From Harmothoe impar (taxonomy: Eukaryota > Annelida > Polychaeta > Phyllodocida > Polynoidae): 64,000 nt of DNA. The position numbers and the translations under genes are program-made. The notes beneath the pieces are model-generated. The model saw nothing but the letters and a program-made list of their open reading frames with translations, was not told where the DNA came from and did not search any database. The DNA lies in contig OX381707.1 of NCBI GenBank assembly GCA_947462335.1, forward strand, positions 12,145,055 through 12,209,054, given 5' to 3'. This document shows positions 51,486-63,900 of the stretch, piece by piece (position 1 is the stretch's first letter; each line of letters begins with the position of its first letter).

Positions 51486-53268
51486 GCACTGCCTCACTGG
51501 TAATATTTTCACCATCTGTTTATGAATGGTGTTAAAGAAAAGCCTCTGGGAACCTTGTTTGATTACTGCTGTCCATGTACCTCATTACTTCATAGTTTGG
51601 GATATCCTCTAGGCGTGAACATGGCTCGCTCTCCTCCCTTCTATCTGGCCCCGGACCGCAAGACACCGAAATGGCCGAAAAAGGGTCATCGCTTGGTTAT
51701 TTAAGGACATCTTACTGGCACTGCCTCACTGGTAATATTTTCACCATCTGTTCATGAATGGTGTTAAACAAAAGCCTCTGGGAACCTTGTTTGATAACTG
51801 CTGTCCATGTACCTGATTACTTCATAGTTTGGGATATCCTCTAGGCGTGAACATGGCTCGCTCTCCTCCCTTTGGCCTGGCCCCGGACCGCAAGACACCG
51901 AAATTGGCGAAAAAGGGTCATCGCTTGGTTATTTAAGGACATCTTACTGGCACTGCCTTACTGGTAATATTTTCACCATCTGTTTATGAATGGTGTTAAA
52001 CAAAAGCCTCTGGGAACCTTGTTTGATTACTGCTGTCCATGTACCTGATTACTTCATAGTTTGGGATATCCTCTAGGCGTGAACATGGCTCGCTCTCCTC
52101 CCTTCGGCCTGGCCCCGGACCGCAAGACACCCAAATGGCCGAAAAAGGGTCATCGCTTGGTTATTTAAGGACATCTTACTGGCACTGCCTCACTGGTAAT
52201 ATTTTCACCATCTGTTTATGAATGGTGTTAAACAAAAACCTCTGGGAACCTTGTTTGATTACTGCTGTCCATGTACCTGATTACTTCATAGTTTGGGATA
52301 TCCTCTAGGCGTGAACATGGCTCGCTCTCCTCCCTTTGGCCTGGCCCCAGATCGCAAGACACCGAAATGGCCGAAAAAGGGTCATCGCTTGGTTATTTAA
52401 GGACATCTTACTGGCACTGCCTCACTGGTAATATTTTCACCATCTGTTTATGAATGGTGTTAAACGAAAGCCTCTGGGAACCTTGTTTGATTACTGCTGT
52501 CCATGTACCTGATTACTTCATAGTTTGGGATATCCTCTAGGCGTGAACATGGCTCGCTCTCCTCCCTTTGGCCTGGCCCCGGACCGCAAGACACCCAAAT
52601 GGCCGAAAAAGGGTCATCGCTTGGTTATTTAAGGACATCTTACTGGCACTGCCTCACTGGTAATATTTTCACCATCTGTTTATGAATGGTGTTAAAGAAA
52701 AGCCTCTGGGAACCTTGTTTGATTACTGCTGTCCATGTACCTGATTACTTCATAGTTTGGGATATCCTCTAAGCGTGAACATGGCTCGCTCTCCTCCCTT
52801 CCGCCTGGCCCCGGACCGCAAGATACCGAAATGGCCGAAAAAGGGTCATCGCTTGGTTATTTAAGGACATCTTACTGGCACTGCCTCACTGGTAATATTT
52901 TCACCATCTGTTCATGAATGGTGTTAAACAAAAGCCTCTGGGAACCTTGTTTGATTACTGCTGTCCATGTACCTGATTACTTCATAGTTTGGGATATCCT
53001 CTAGGCGTGAACATGGCTCGCTCTCCTCCCTTCGGCCTGGCCCCGGACCGCAAGACACCAAAATGGCCGAAAAAGGGTCATCGCTTGGCTATTTAAGGAC
53101 ATCTTACTGGCACTGCCTCTTTGGTAATATTTTCATCATCTGTTTATGAATGGTGTTAAACAAAAACCTCTGGGAACCTTGTTTGATTACTGCTGTCCAT
53201 GTACCTGATTACTTCATAGTTTGGGATATCCTCTAAGCGTGAACATGGCTCGCTCTCCTCCCTTTGGC
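51486..53268 (+). repeat. 12-mer steps 1-7 and start of CCTCTTTGG type
   Basis: Steps 1 to 7 in order with GCCTTACTGG in step 3 (51950). They are followed at 53110 by a new type with GCCTCTTTGG that replaces step 8 here and recurs at 53574, 56822, 57286, 62390 and 63782. The marker TTCATCATC at 53130 is private. Confidence 0.78.
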
Positions 53269-56200
53269 CTGGCCCCGGACCGCAAGACACCGAAATGGCC
53301 GAAAAAGGGTCATCGCTTGGTTATTTAAGGACATCTTACTGGCACTGCCTCACTGGTAATATTTTCACCATCTGTTTATGAATGGTGTTAAAGAAAAGCC
53401 TCTGGGAACCTTGTTTGATTACTGCTGTCCATGTACCTGATTACTTCATAGTTTGGGATATCCTCTAAGCGTGAACATGGCTCGCTCTCCTCCCTTCGGC
53501 CTGGCCCCGGACCGCAAGACACCAAAATGGCCGAAAAAGGGTCATCGCTTGGCTATTTAAGGACATCTTACTGGCACTGCCTCTTTGGTAATATTTTCAC
53601 CATCTTATTATGAATGGTGTTAAACAAAAACCTCTGGGAACCTTGTTTGATTACTGCTGTCCATGTACCTGATTACTTCATAGTTTGGGATATCCTCTAA
53701 GCGTGAACATGGCTCGCTCTCCTCCCTTTGGCCTGGCCCCGGACCGCAAGACACCGAAATGGCCGAAAAAGGGTCATCGCTTGGTTATTTAAGGACATCT
53801 TACTGGCACTGCCTCACTGGTAATATTTTCACCATCTGTTTATGAATGGTGTTAAACGAAAGCCTCTGGGAACCTTGTTTGATTACTGCTGTCCATGTAC
53901 CTGATTACTTCATAGTTTGGGATATCCTCTAGGCGTGAACATGGCTCGCTCTCCTCCCTTTGGCCTGGCCCCGGACCGCAAGACACCAAAATGGCCGAAA
54001 AAGGGTCATCGCTTGGTTATTTAAGGACATCTTACTGGCACTGCCTCACTGGTAATATTTTCACCATCTGTTTATGAATGGTGTTAAAGAAAAGCCTCTG
54101 GGAACCTTGTTTGATTACTGCTGTCCATGTACCTGATTACTTCATAGTTTGGGATATCCTCTAAGCGTGAACATGGCTCGCTCTCCTCCCTTCGGCCTGG
54201 CCCCGGACCGCAAGACACCGAAATGGCCGAAAAAGGGTCAACGCTTGGTTATTTAAGGACATCTTACTGGCACTGCCTCACTGGTAATATTTTCACCATC
54301 TGTTTATGAATGGTGTTAAAGAAAAGCCTCTGGGAACCTTGTTTGATTACTGCTGTCCATGTACCTCATTACTTCATAGTTTGGGATATCCTCTAGGCGT
54401 GAACATGGCTCGCTCTCCTCCCTTCTATCTGGCCCCGGACCGCAAGACACCGAAATGGCCGAAAAAGGGTCATCGCTTGGTTATTTAAGGACATCTTACT
54501 GGCACTGCCTCACTGGTAATATTTTCACCATCTGTTCATGAATGGTGTTAAACAAAAGCCTCTGGGAACCTTGTTTGATTACTGCTGTCCATGTACCTGA
54601 TTACTTCATAGTTCGGGATATCCTCTAGGCGTGAACATGGCTCGCTCTCCTCCCTTCGGCCTGGCCCCGGACCGCAAGACACCCAAATGGCCGAAAAAGG
54701 GTCATCGCTTGGTTATTTAAGGACATCTTACTGGCACTGCCTCACTGGTAATATTTTCACCATCTGTTTATGAATGGTGTTAAACAAAAACCTCTGGGAA
54801 CCTTGTTTGATTACTGCTGTCCATGTACCTGATTACTTCATAGTTTGGGATATCCTCTAGGCGTGAACATGGCTCGCTCTCCTCCCTTTGGCCTGGCCCC
54901 GGATCGCAAGACACCGAAATGGCCGAAAAAGGGTCATCGCTTGGTTATTTAAGGACATCTTACTGGCACTGCCTCACTGGTAATATTTTCACCATCTGTT
55001 TATGAATGGTGTTAAACGAAAGCCTCTGGGAACCTTGTTTGATTACTGCTGTCCATGTACCTGATTACTTTATAGTTTGGGATATCCTCTAGGCGTGAAC
55101 ATGGCTCGCTCTCCTCCCTTTGGCCTGGCCCCGGACCGCAAGACACCCAAATGGCCGAAAAAGGGTCATCGCTTGGTTATTTAAGGACATCTTACTGGCA
55201 CTGCCTCACTGGTAATATTTTCACCATCTGTTTATGAATGGTGTTAAAGAAAAGCCTCTGGGAACCTTGTTTGATTACTGCTGTCCATGTACCTGATTAC
55301 TTCATAGTTTGGGATATCCTCTAAGCGTGAACATGGCTCGCTCTCCTCCCTTCCGCCTGGCCCCGGACCGCAAGATACCGAAATGGCCGAAAAAGGGTCA
55401 TCGCTTGGTTATTTAAGGACATCTTACTGGCACTGCCTCACTGGTAATATTTTCACCATCTGTTCATGAATGGTGTTAAACAAAAGCCTCTGGGAACCTT
55501 GTTTGATTACTGCTGTCCATGTACCTGATTACTTCATAGTTTGGGATATCCTCTAGGCGTGAACATGGCTCGCTCTCCTCCCTTCGGCCTGGCCCCGGAC
55601 CGCAAGACACCAAAATGGCCGAAAAAGGGTCATCGCTTGGTTATTTAAGGACATCTTACTGGCACTGCCTCACTGGTAATATTTTCACCATCTGTTTATG
55701 AATGGTGTTAAACGAAAGCCTCTGGGAACCTTGTTTGATTACTGCTGTCCATGTACCTGATTACTTCATAGTTTGGGATATCCTCTAGGCGTGAACATGG
55801 CTCGCTCTCCTCCCTTCGGCCTGGCCCCAGACCGCAGGACACCGAAAAGGCCGAAAAAGGGTCATCGCTTGGTTATTTAAGGACATCTTACTGGCACTGC
55901 CTCACTGGTTATATTTTCACCATCTGTTTATGAATGGTGTTAAACGAAAGCCTCTGGGAACCTTGTTTGATTACTGCTGTCCATGTACCTGATTACTTCA
56001 TAGTTTGGGATATCCTCTAGGCGTGAACATGGCTCGCTCTCCTCCCTTTGGCCTGGCACCGGACCGCAAGACACCCAAATGGCCGAAAAAGGGTCATCGC
56101 TTGGTTATTTAAGGACATCTTACTAGCACTGCCTCACTGGTAATATTTTCACCATCTGTTTATGAATGGTGTTAAACAAAAGCCTCTGGGAACCTTGTTT

Positions 56201-56624
56201 GATTACTGCTGTCCATGTACCTGATTACTTCATAGTTTGGGATATCCTCTTAGCGTGAACATGGCTCGCTCTCCTGCCTTTGGCCTGGGCCCGGACCGCA
56301 AGACACTGAAATGGCCGAAAAAGGGTCATCGCTTGGTTATTTAAGGACATCTTACTGGCACTGCCTCACTGGTAATATTTTCACCATCTGTTTATGAATT
56401 GTGTTAAACAAAAGCCTCTGGGAACCTTGTTTGATTACTGCTGTCCATGTACCTGATTACTTCATAGTTTGGGATATCCTCTAGGCGTGAACATGGCTCG
56501 CTCTCCTCCCTTCGGCCTGGCCCCGGACCGCAAGACACCCAAATGGCCGAAAAAGGGTCATCGCTTGGTTATTTAAGGACATCTTACTGGCACTGCCTCA
56601 CTGGTAATATTTTCACCATCTGTT
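53269..56624 (+). repeat. 16-monomer duplication, left copy (period 3712 bp)
   Basis: Matches 56981-60336 at a spacing of exactly 16 monomers. Shared private markers are CATCTTATTATG (53594), AGTTCGGG (54611), ACTTTATAG (55067), GGTTATATT (55908) and CTCTTAGCG (56247). The only difference I saw is CTAAGCG here against CTAGGCG at 57876. Outer limits: the TTTGGCC/TTCTATC difference in the unit at 53110 versus 56822, and TTCATG against TTTATG at 56625 versus 60337. Confidence 0.92.
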
Positions 56625-56980
56625 CATGAATGGTGTTAAACAAAAGCCTCTGGGAACCTCGTTTGATTACTGCTGTCCATGTACCTGATTACTTCATAGT
56701 TTGGGATATCCTCTAGGCGTGAACATGGCTCGCTCTCCTCCCTTCGGCCTGGCCCCGGACCGCAAGACACCAAAATGGCCGAAAAAGGGTCATCGCTTGG
56801 CTATTTAAGGACATCTTACTGGCACTGCCTCTTTGGTAATATTTTCACCATCTGTTTATGAATGGTGTTAAACAAAAACCTCTGGGAACCTTGTTTGATT
56901 ACTGCTGTCCATGTACCTGATTACTTCATAGTTTGGGATATCCTCTAAGCGTGAACATGGCTCGCTCTCCTCCCTTCTAT

Positions 56981-59900
56981 CTGGCCCCGGACCGCAAGAC
57001 ACCGAAATGGCCGAAAAAGGGTCATCGCTTGGTTATTTAAGGACATCTTACTGGCACTGCCTCACTGGTAATATTTTCACCATCTGTTTATGAATGGTGT
57101 TAAAGAAAAGCCTCTGGGAACCTTGTTTGATTACTGCTGTCCATGTACCTGATTACTTCATAGTTTGGGATATCCTCTAAGCGTGAACATGGCTCGCTCT
57201 CCTCCCTTCGGCCTGGCCCCGGACCGCAAGACACCAAAATGGCCGAAAAAGGGTCATCGCTTGGCTATTTAAGGACATCTTACTGGCACTGCCTCTTTGG
57301 TAATATTTTCACCATCTTATTATGAATGGTGTTAAACAAAAACCTCTGGGAACCTTGTTTGATTACTGCTGTCCATGTACCTGATTACTTCATAGTTTGG
57401 GATATCCTCTAAGCGTGAACATGGCTCGCTCTCCTCCCTTTGGCCTGGCCCCGGACCGCAAGACACCGAAATGGCCGAAAAAGGGTCATCGCTTGGTTAT
57501 TTAAGGACATCTTACTGGCACTGCCTCACTGGTAATATTTTCACCATCTGTTTATGAATGGTGTTAAACGAAAGCCTCTGGGAACCTTGTTTGATTACTG
57601 CTGTCCATGTACCTGATTACTTCATAGTTTGGGATATCCTCTAGGCGTGAACATGGCTCGCTCTCCTCCCTTTGGCCTGGCCCCGGACCGCAAGACACCA
57701 AAATGGCCGAAAAAGGGTCATCGCTTGGTTATTTAAGGACATCTTACTGGCACTGCCTCACTGGTAATATTTTCACCATCTGTTTATGAATGGTGTTAAA
57801 GAAAAGCCTCTGGGAACCTTGTTTGATTACTGCTGTCCATGTACCTGATTACTTCATAGTTTGGGATATCCTCTAGGCGTGAACATGGCTCGCTCTCCTC
57901 CCTTCGGCCTGGCCCCGGACCGCAAGACACCGAAATGGCCGAAAAAGGGTCAACGCTTGGTTATTTAAGGACATCTTACTGGCACTGCCTCACTGGTAAT
58001 ATTTTCACCATCTGTTTATGAATGGTGTTAAAGAAAAGCCTCTGGGAACCTTGTTTGATTACTGCTGTCCATGTACCTCATTACTTCATAGTTTGGGATA
58101 TCCTCTAGGCGTGAACATGGCTCGCTCTCCTCCCTTCTATCTGGCCCCGGACCGCAAGACACCGAAATGGCCGAAAAAGGGTCATCGCTTGGTTATTTAA
58201 GGACATCTTACTGGCACTGCCTCACTGGTAATATTTTCACCATCTGTTCATGAATGGTGTTAAACAAAAGCCTCTGGGAACCTTGTTTGATTACTGCTGT
58301 CCATGTACCTGATTACTTCATAGTTCGGGATATCCTCTAGGCGTGAACATGGCTCGCTCTCCTCCCTTCGGCCTGGCCCCGGACCGCAAGACACCCAAAT
58401 GGCCGAAAAAGGGTCATCGCTTGGTTATTTAAGGACATCTTACTGGCACTGCCTCACTGGTAATATTTTCACCATCTGTTTATGAATGGTGTTAAACAAA
58501 AACCTCTGGGAACCTTGTTTGATTACTGCTGTCCATGTACCTGATTACTTCATAGTTTGGGATATCCTCTAGGCGTGAACATGGCTCGCTCTCCTCCCTT
58601 TGGCCTGGCCCCGGATCGCAAGACACCGAAATGGCCGAAAAAGGGTCATCGCTTGGTTATTTAAGGACATCTTACTGGCACTGCCTCACTGGTAATATTT
58701 TCACCATCTGTTTATGAATGGTGTTAAACGAAAGCCTCTGGGAACCTTGTTTGATTACTGCTGTCCATGTACCTGATTACTTTATAGTTTGGGATATCCT
58801 CTAGGCGTGAACATGGCTCGCTCTCCTCCCTTTGGCCTGGCCCCGGACCGCAAGACACCCAAATGGCCGAAAAAGGGTCATCGCTTGGTTATTTAAGGAC
58901 ATCTTACTGGCACTGCCTCACTGGTAATATTTTCACCATCTGTTTATGAATGGTGTTAAAGAAAAGCCTCTGGGAACCTTGTTTGATTACTGCTGTCCAT
59001 GTACCTGATTACTTCATAGTTTGGGATATCCTCTAAGCGTGAACATGGCTCGCTCTCCTCCCTTCCGCCTGGCCCCGGACCGCAAGATACCGAAATGGCC
59101 GAAAAAGGGTCATCGCTTGGTTATTTAAGGACATCTTACTGGCACTGCCTCACTGGTAATATTTTCACCATCTGTTCATGAATGGTGTTAAACAAAAGCC
59201 TCTGGGAACCTTGTTTGATTACTGCTGTCCATGTACCTGATTACTTCATAGTTTGGGATATCCTCTAGGCGTGAACATGGCTCGCTCTCCTCCCTTCGGC
59301 CTGGCCCCGGACCGCAAGACACCAAAATGGCCGAAAAAGGGTCATCGCTTGGTTATTTAAGGACATCTTACTGGCACTGCCTCACTGGTAATATTTTCAC
59401 CATCTGTTTATGAATGGTGTTAAACGAAAGCCTCTGGGAACCTTGTTTGATTACTGCTGTCCATGTACCTGATTACTTCATAGTTTGGGATATCCTCTAG
59501 GCGTGAACATGGCTCGCTCTCCTCCCTTCGGCCTGGCCCCAGACCGCAGGACACCGAAAAGGCCGAAAAAGGGTCATCGCTTGGTTATTTAAGGACATCT
59601 TACTGGCACTGCCTCACTGGTTATATTTTCACCATCTGTTTATGAATGGTGTTAAACGAAAGCCTCTGGGAACCTTGTTTGATTACTGCTGTCCATGTAC
59701 CTGATTACTTCATAGTTTGGGATATCCTCTAGGCGTGAACATGGCTCGCTCTCCTCCCTTTGGCCTGGCACCGGACCGCAAGACACCCAAATGGCCGAAA
59801 AAGGGTCATCGCTTGGTTATTTAAGGACATCTTACTAGCACTGCCTCACTGGTAATATTTTCACCATCTGTTTATGAATGGTGTTAAACAAAAGCCTCTG

Positions 59901-60336
59901 GGAACCTTGTTTGATTACTGCTGTCCATGTACCTGATTACTTCATAGTTTGGGATATCCTCTTAGCGTGAACATGGCTCGCTCTCCTGCCTTTGGCCTGG
60001 GCCCGGACCGCAAGACACTGAAATGGCCGAAAAAGGGTCATCGCTTGGTTATTTAAGGACATCTTACTGGCACTGCCTCACTGGTAATATTTTCACCATC
60101 TGTTTATGAATTGTGTTAAACAAAAGCCTCTGGGAACCTTGTTTGATTACTGCTGTCCATGTACCTGATTACTTCATAGTTTGGGATATCCTCTAGGCGT
60201 GAACATGGCTCGCTCTCCTCCCTTCGGCCTGGCCCCGGACCGCAAGACACCCAAATGGCCGAAAAAGGGTCATCGCTTGGTTATTTAAGGACATCTTACT
60301 GGCACTGCCTCACTGGTAATATTTTCACCATCTGTT
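56981..60336 (+). repeat. 16-monomer duplication, right copy
   Basis: Same order and markers as the left copy. The two copies are separated by about 356 bp, made of the end of a TTCATG unit with AACCTCG (56590) and the start of a chimeric unit (56822) that joins CCTCTTTGG to TTCTATC. The period, 3712 bp, therefore includes this junction material. Confidence 0.92.
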
Positions 60337-60533
60337 TATGAATGGTGTTAAAGAAAAGCCTCTGGGAACCTTGTTTGATTACTGCTGTCCATGTACCTGA
60401 TTACTTCATAGTTTGGGATATCCTCTAGGCGTGAACATGGCTCGCTCTCCTCCCTTCGGCCTGGCCCCGGACCGCAAGACACCGAAATGGCCGAAAAAGG
60501 GTCAACGCTTGGTTATTTAAGGACATCTTACTG

Positions 60534-60997
60534 GCACTGCCTCACTGGTAATATTTTCACCATCTGTTTATGAATGGTGTTAAAGAAAAGCCTCTGGGAA
60601 CCTTGTTTGATTACTGCTGTCCATGTACCTCATTACTTCATAGTTTGGGATATCCTCTAGGCGTGAACATGGCTCGCTCTCCTCCCTTCTATCTGGCCCC
60701 GGACCGCAAGACACCGAAATGGCCGAAAAAGGGTCAACGCTTGGTTATTTAAGGACATCTTACTGGCACTGCCTCACTGGTAATATTTTCACCATCTGTT
60801 TATGAATGGTGTTAAAGAAAAGCCTCTGGGAACCTTGTTTGATTACTGCTGTCCATGTACCTCATTACTTCATAGTTTGGGATATCCTCTAGGCGTGAAC
60901 ATGGCTCGCTCTCCTCCCTTCTATCTGGCCCCGGACCGCAAGACACCGAAATGGCCGAAAAAGGGTCATCGCTTGGTTATTTAAGGACATCTTACTG
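60534..60997 (+). repeat. Doubled TTCTATC monomer
   Basis: Two successive step-1 units, both with CCTCATT and TTCTATC, where every other higher-order copy has one. The first ends in GTCAACGC, a mark of step 12, so it carries a short right-end tract of its left neighbour's type. This looks like a one-monomer slip or exchange. Confidence 0.85.
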
Positions 60998-63900
60998 GCA
61001 CTGCCTCACTGGTAATATTTTCACCATCTGTTCATGAATGGTGTTAAACAAAAGCCTCTGGGAACCTTGTTTGATAACTGCTGTCCATGTACCTGATTAC
61101 TTCATAGTTTGGGATATCCTCTAGGCGTGAACATGGCTCGCTCTCCTCCCTTTGGCCTGGCCCCGGACCGCAAGACACCGAAATTGGCGAAAAAGGGTCA
61201 TCGCTTGGTTATTTAAGGACATCTTACTGGCACTGCCTTACTGGTAATATTTTCACCATCTGTTTATGAATGGTGTTAAACAAAAGCCTCTGGGAACCTT
61301 GTTTGATTACTGCTGTCCATGTACCTGATTACTTCATAGTTTGGGATATCCTCTAGGCGTGAACATGGCTCGCTCTCCTCCCTTCGGCCTGGCCCCGGAC
61401 CGCAAGACACCGAAATGGCCGAAAAAGGGTCATCGCTTGGTTATTTAAGGACATCTTACTGGCACTGCCTCACTGGTAATATTTTCACCATCTGTTTATG
61501 AATGGTGTTAAACAAAAACCTCTGGGAACCTTGTTTGATTACTGCTGTCCATGTACCTGATTACTTCATAGTTTGGGATATCCTCTAGGCGTGAACATGG
61601 CTTGCTCTCCTCCCTTTGGCCTGGCCCCGGATCGCAAGACACCGAAATGGCCGAAAAAGGGTCATCGCTTGGTTATTTAAGGACATCTTACTGGCACTGC
61701 CTCACTGGTAATATTTTCACCATCTGTTTATGAATGGTGTTAAACGAAAGCCTCTGGGAACCTTGTTTGATTACTGCTGTCCATGTACCTGATTACTTCA
61801 TAGTTTGGGATATCCTCTAGGCGTGAACATGGCTCGCTCTCCTCCCTTTGGCCTGGCCCCGGACCGCAAGACACCCAAATGGCCGAAAAAGGGTCATCGC
61901 TTGGTTATTTAAGGACATCTTACTGGCACTGCCTCACTGGTAATATTTTCACCATCTGTTTATGAATGGTGTTAAAGAAAAGCCTCTGGGAACCTTGTTT
62001 GATTACTGCTGTCCATGTACCTGATTACTTCATAGTTTGGGATATCCTCTAAGCGTGAACATGGCTCGCTCTCCTCCCTTCCGCCTGGCCCCGGACCGCA
62101 AGATACCGAAATGGCCGAAAAAGGGTCATCGCTTGGTTATTTAAGGACATCTTACTGGCACTGCCTCACTGGTAATATTTTCACCATCTGTTCATGAATG
62201 GTGTTAAACAAAAGCCTCTGGGAACCTTGTTTGATTACTGCTGTCCATGTACCTGATTACTTCATAGTTTGGGATATCCTCTAGGCGTGAACATGGCTCG
62301 CTCTCCTCCCTTCGGCCTGGCCCCGGACCGCAAGACACCAAAATGGCCGAAAAAGGGTCATCGCTTGGCTATTTAAGGACATCTTACTGGCACTGCCTCT
62401 TTGGTAATATTTTCACCATCTGTTTATGAATGGTGTTAAACAAAAACCTCTGGAAACCTTGTTTGATTACTGCTGTCCATGTACCTGATTACTTCATAGT
62501 TTGGGATATCCTCTAGGCGTGAACATGGCTCGCTCTCCTCCCTTCGGCCTGGCCCCGGACCGCAAGACACCAAAAAGGCCGAAAAAGGGTCATCGCTTGG
62601 CTATTTAAGGACATCTTACTTGCACTGCCTCACTGGTAATATTTTCACCATCTGTTTATGAATGGTGTTAAACAAAAACCTCTGGGAACCTTGTTTGATT
62701 ACTGCTGTCCATGTACCTGATTACTTCATAGTTTGGGATATCCTCTAGGCGTGAACATGGCTCGCTCTCCTCCCTTTGGCCTGGCCCCGGACCGCAAGAC
62801 ACCAAAATTGGCGAAAAAGGGTCATCGCTTGGTTATTTAAGGACATCTTACTGGCACTGCCTTACTGGTAATATTTTCACCATCTGTTTATGAATGGTGT
62901 TAAACAAAAGCCTCTGGGAACCTTGTTTGATTACTGCTGTCCATGTACCTGATTACTTCATAGTTTGGGATATCCTCTAGGCGTGAACATGGCTCGCTCT
63001 CCTCCCTTCGGCCTGGCCCCGGACCGCAAGACACCCAAATGGCCGAAAAAGGGTCATCGCTTGGTTATTTAAGGACATCTTACTGGCACTGCCTCACTGG
63101 TAATATTTTCACCATCTGTTTATGAATGGTGTTAAACAAAAACCTCTGGGAACCTTGTTTGATTACTGCTGTCCATGTACCTGATTACTTCATAGTTTGG
63201 GATATCCTCTAGGCGTGAACATGGCTCGCCCTCCTCCCTTTGGCCTGGCCCCGGATCGCAAGACACCGAAATGGCCGAAAAAGGGTCATCGCTTGGTTAT
63301 TTAAGGACATCTTACTGGCACTGCCTCACTGGTAATATTTTCACCATCTGTTTATGAATGGTGTTAAAGAAAAGCCTCTGGGAACCTTGTTTGATTACTG
63401 CTGTCCATGTACCTGATTACTTCATAGTTTGGGATATCCTCTAAGCGTGAACATGGCTCGCTCTCCTCCCTTCGGCCTGGCCCCGGACCGCAAGATACCG
63501 AAATGGCCGAAAAAGGGTCATCGCTTGGTTATTTAAGGACATCTTACTGGCACTGCCTCACTGGTAATATTTTCACCATCTGTTCATGAATGGTGTTAAA
63601 CAAAAGCCTCTGGGAACCTTGTTTGATTACTGCTGTCCATGTACCTGATTACTTCATAGTTTGGGATATCCTCTAGGCGTGAACATGGCTCGCTCTCCTC
63701 CCTTCGGCCTGGCCCCGGACCGCAAGACACCAAAATGGCCGAAAAAGGGTCATCGCTTGGCTATTTAAGGACATCTTACTGGCACTGCCTCTTTGGTAAT
63801 ATTTTCACCATCTGTTTATGAATGGTGTTAAACAAAAACCTCTGGAAACCTTGTTTGATTACTGCTGTCCATGTACCTGATTACTTCATAGTTTGGGATA

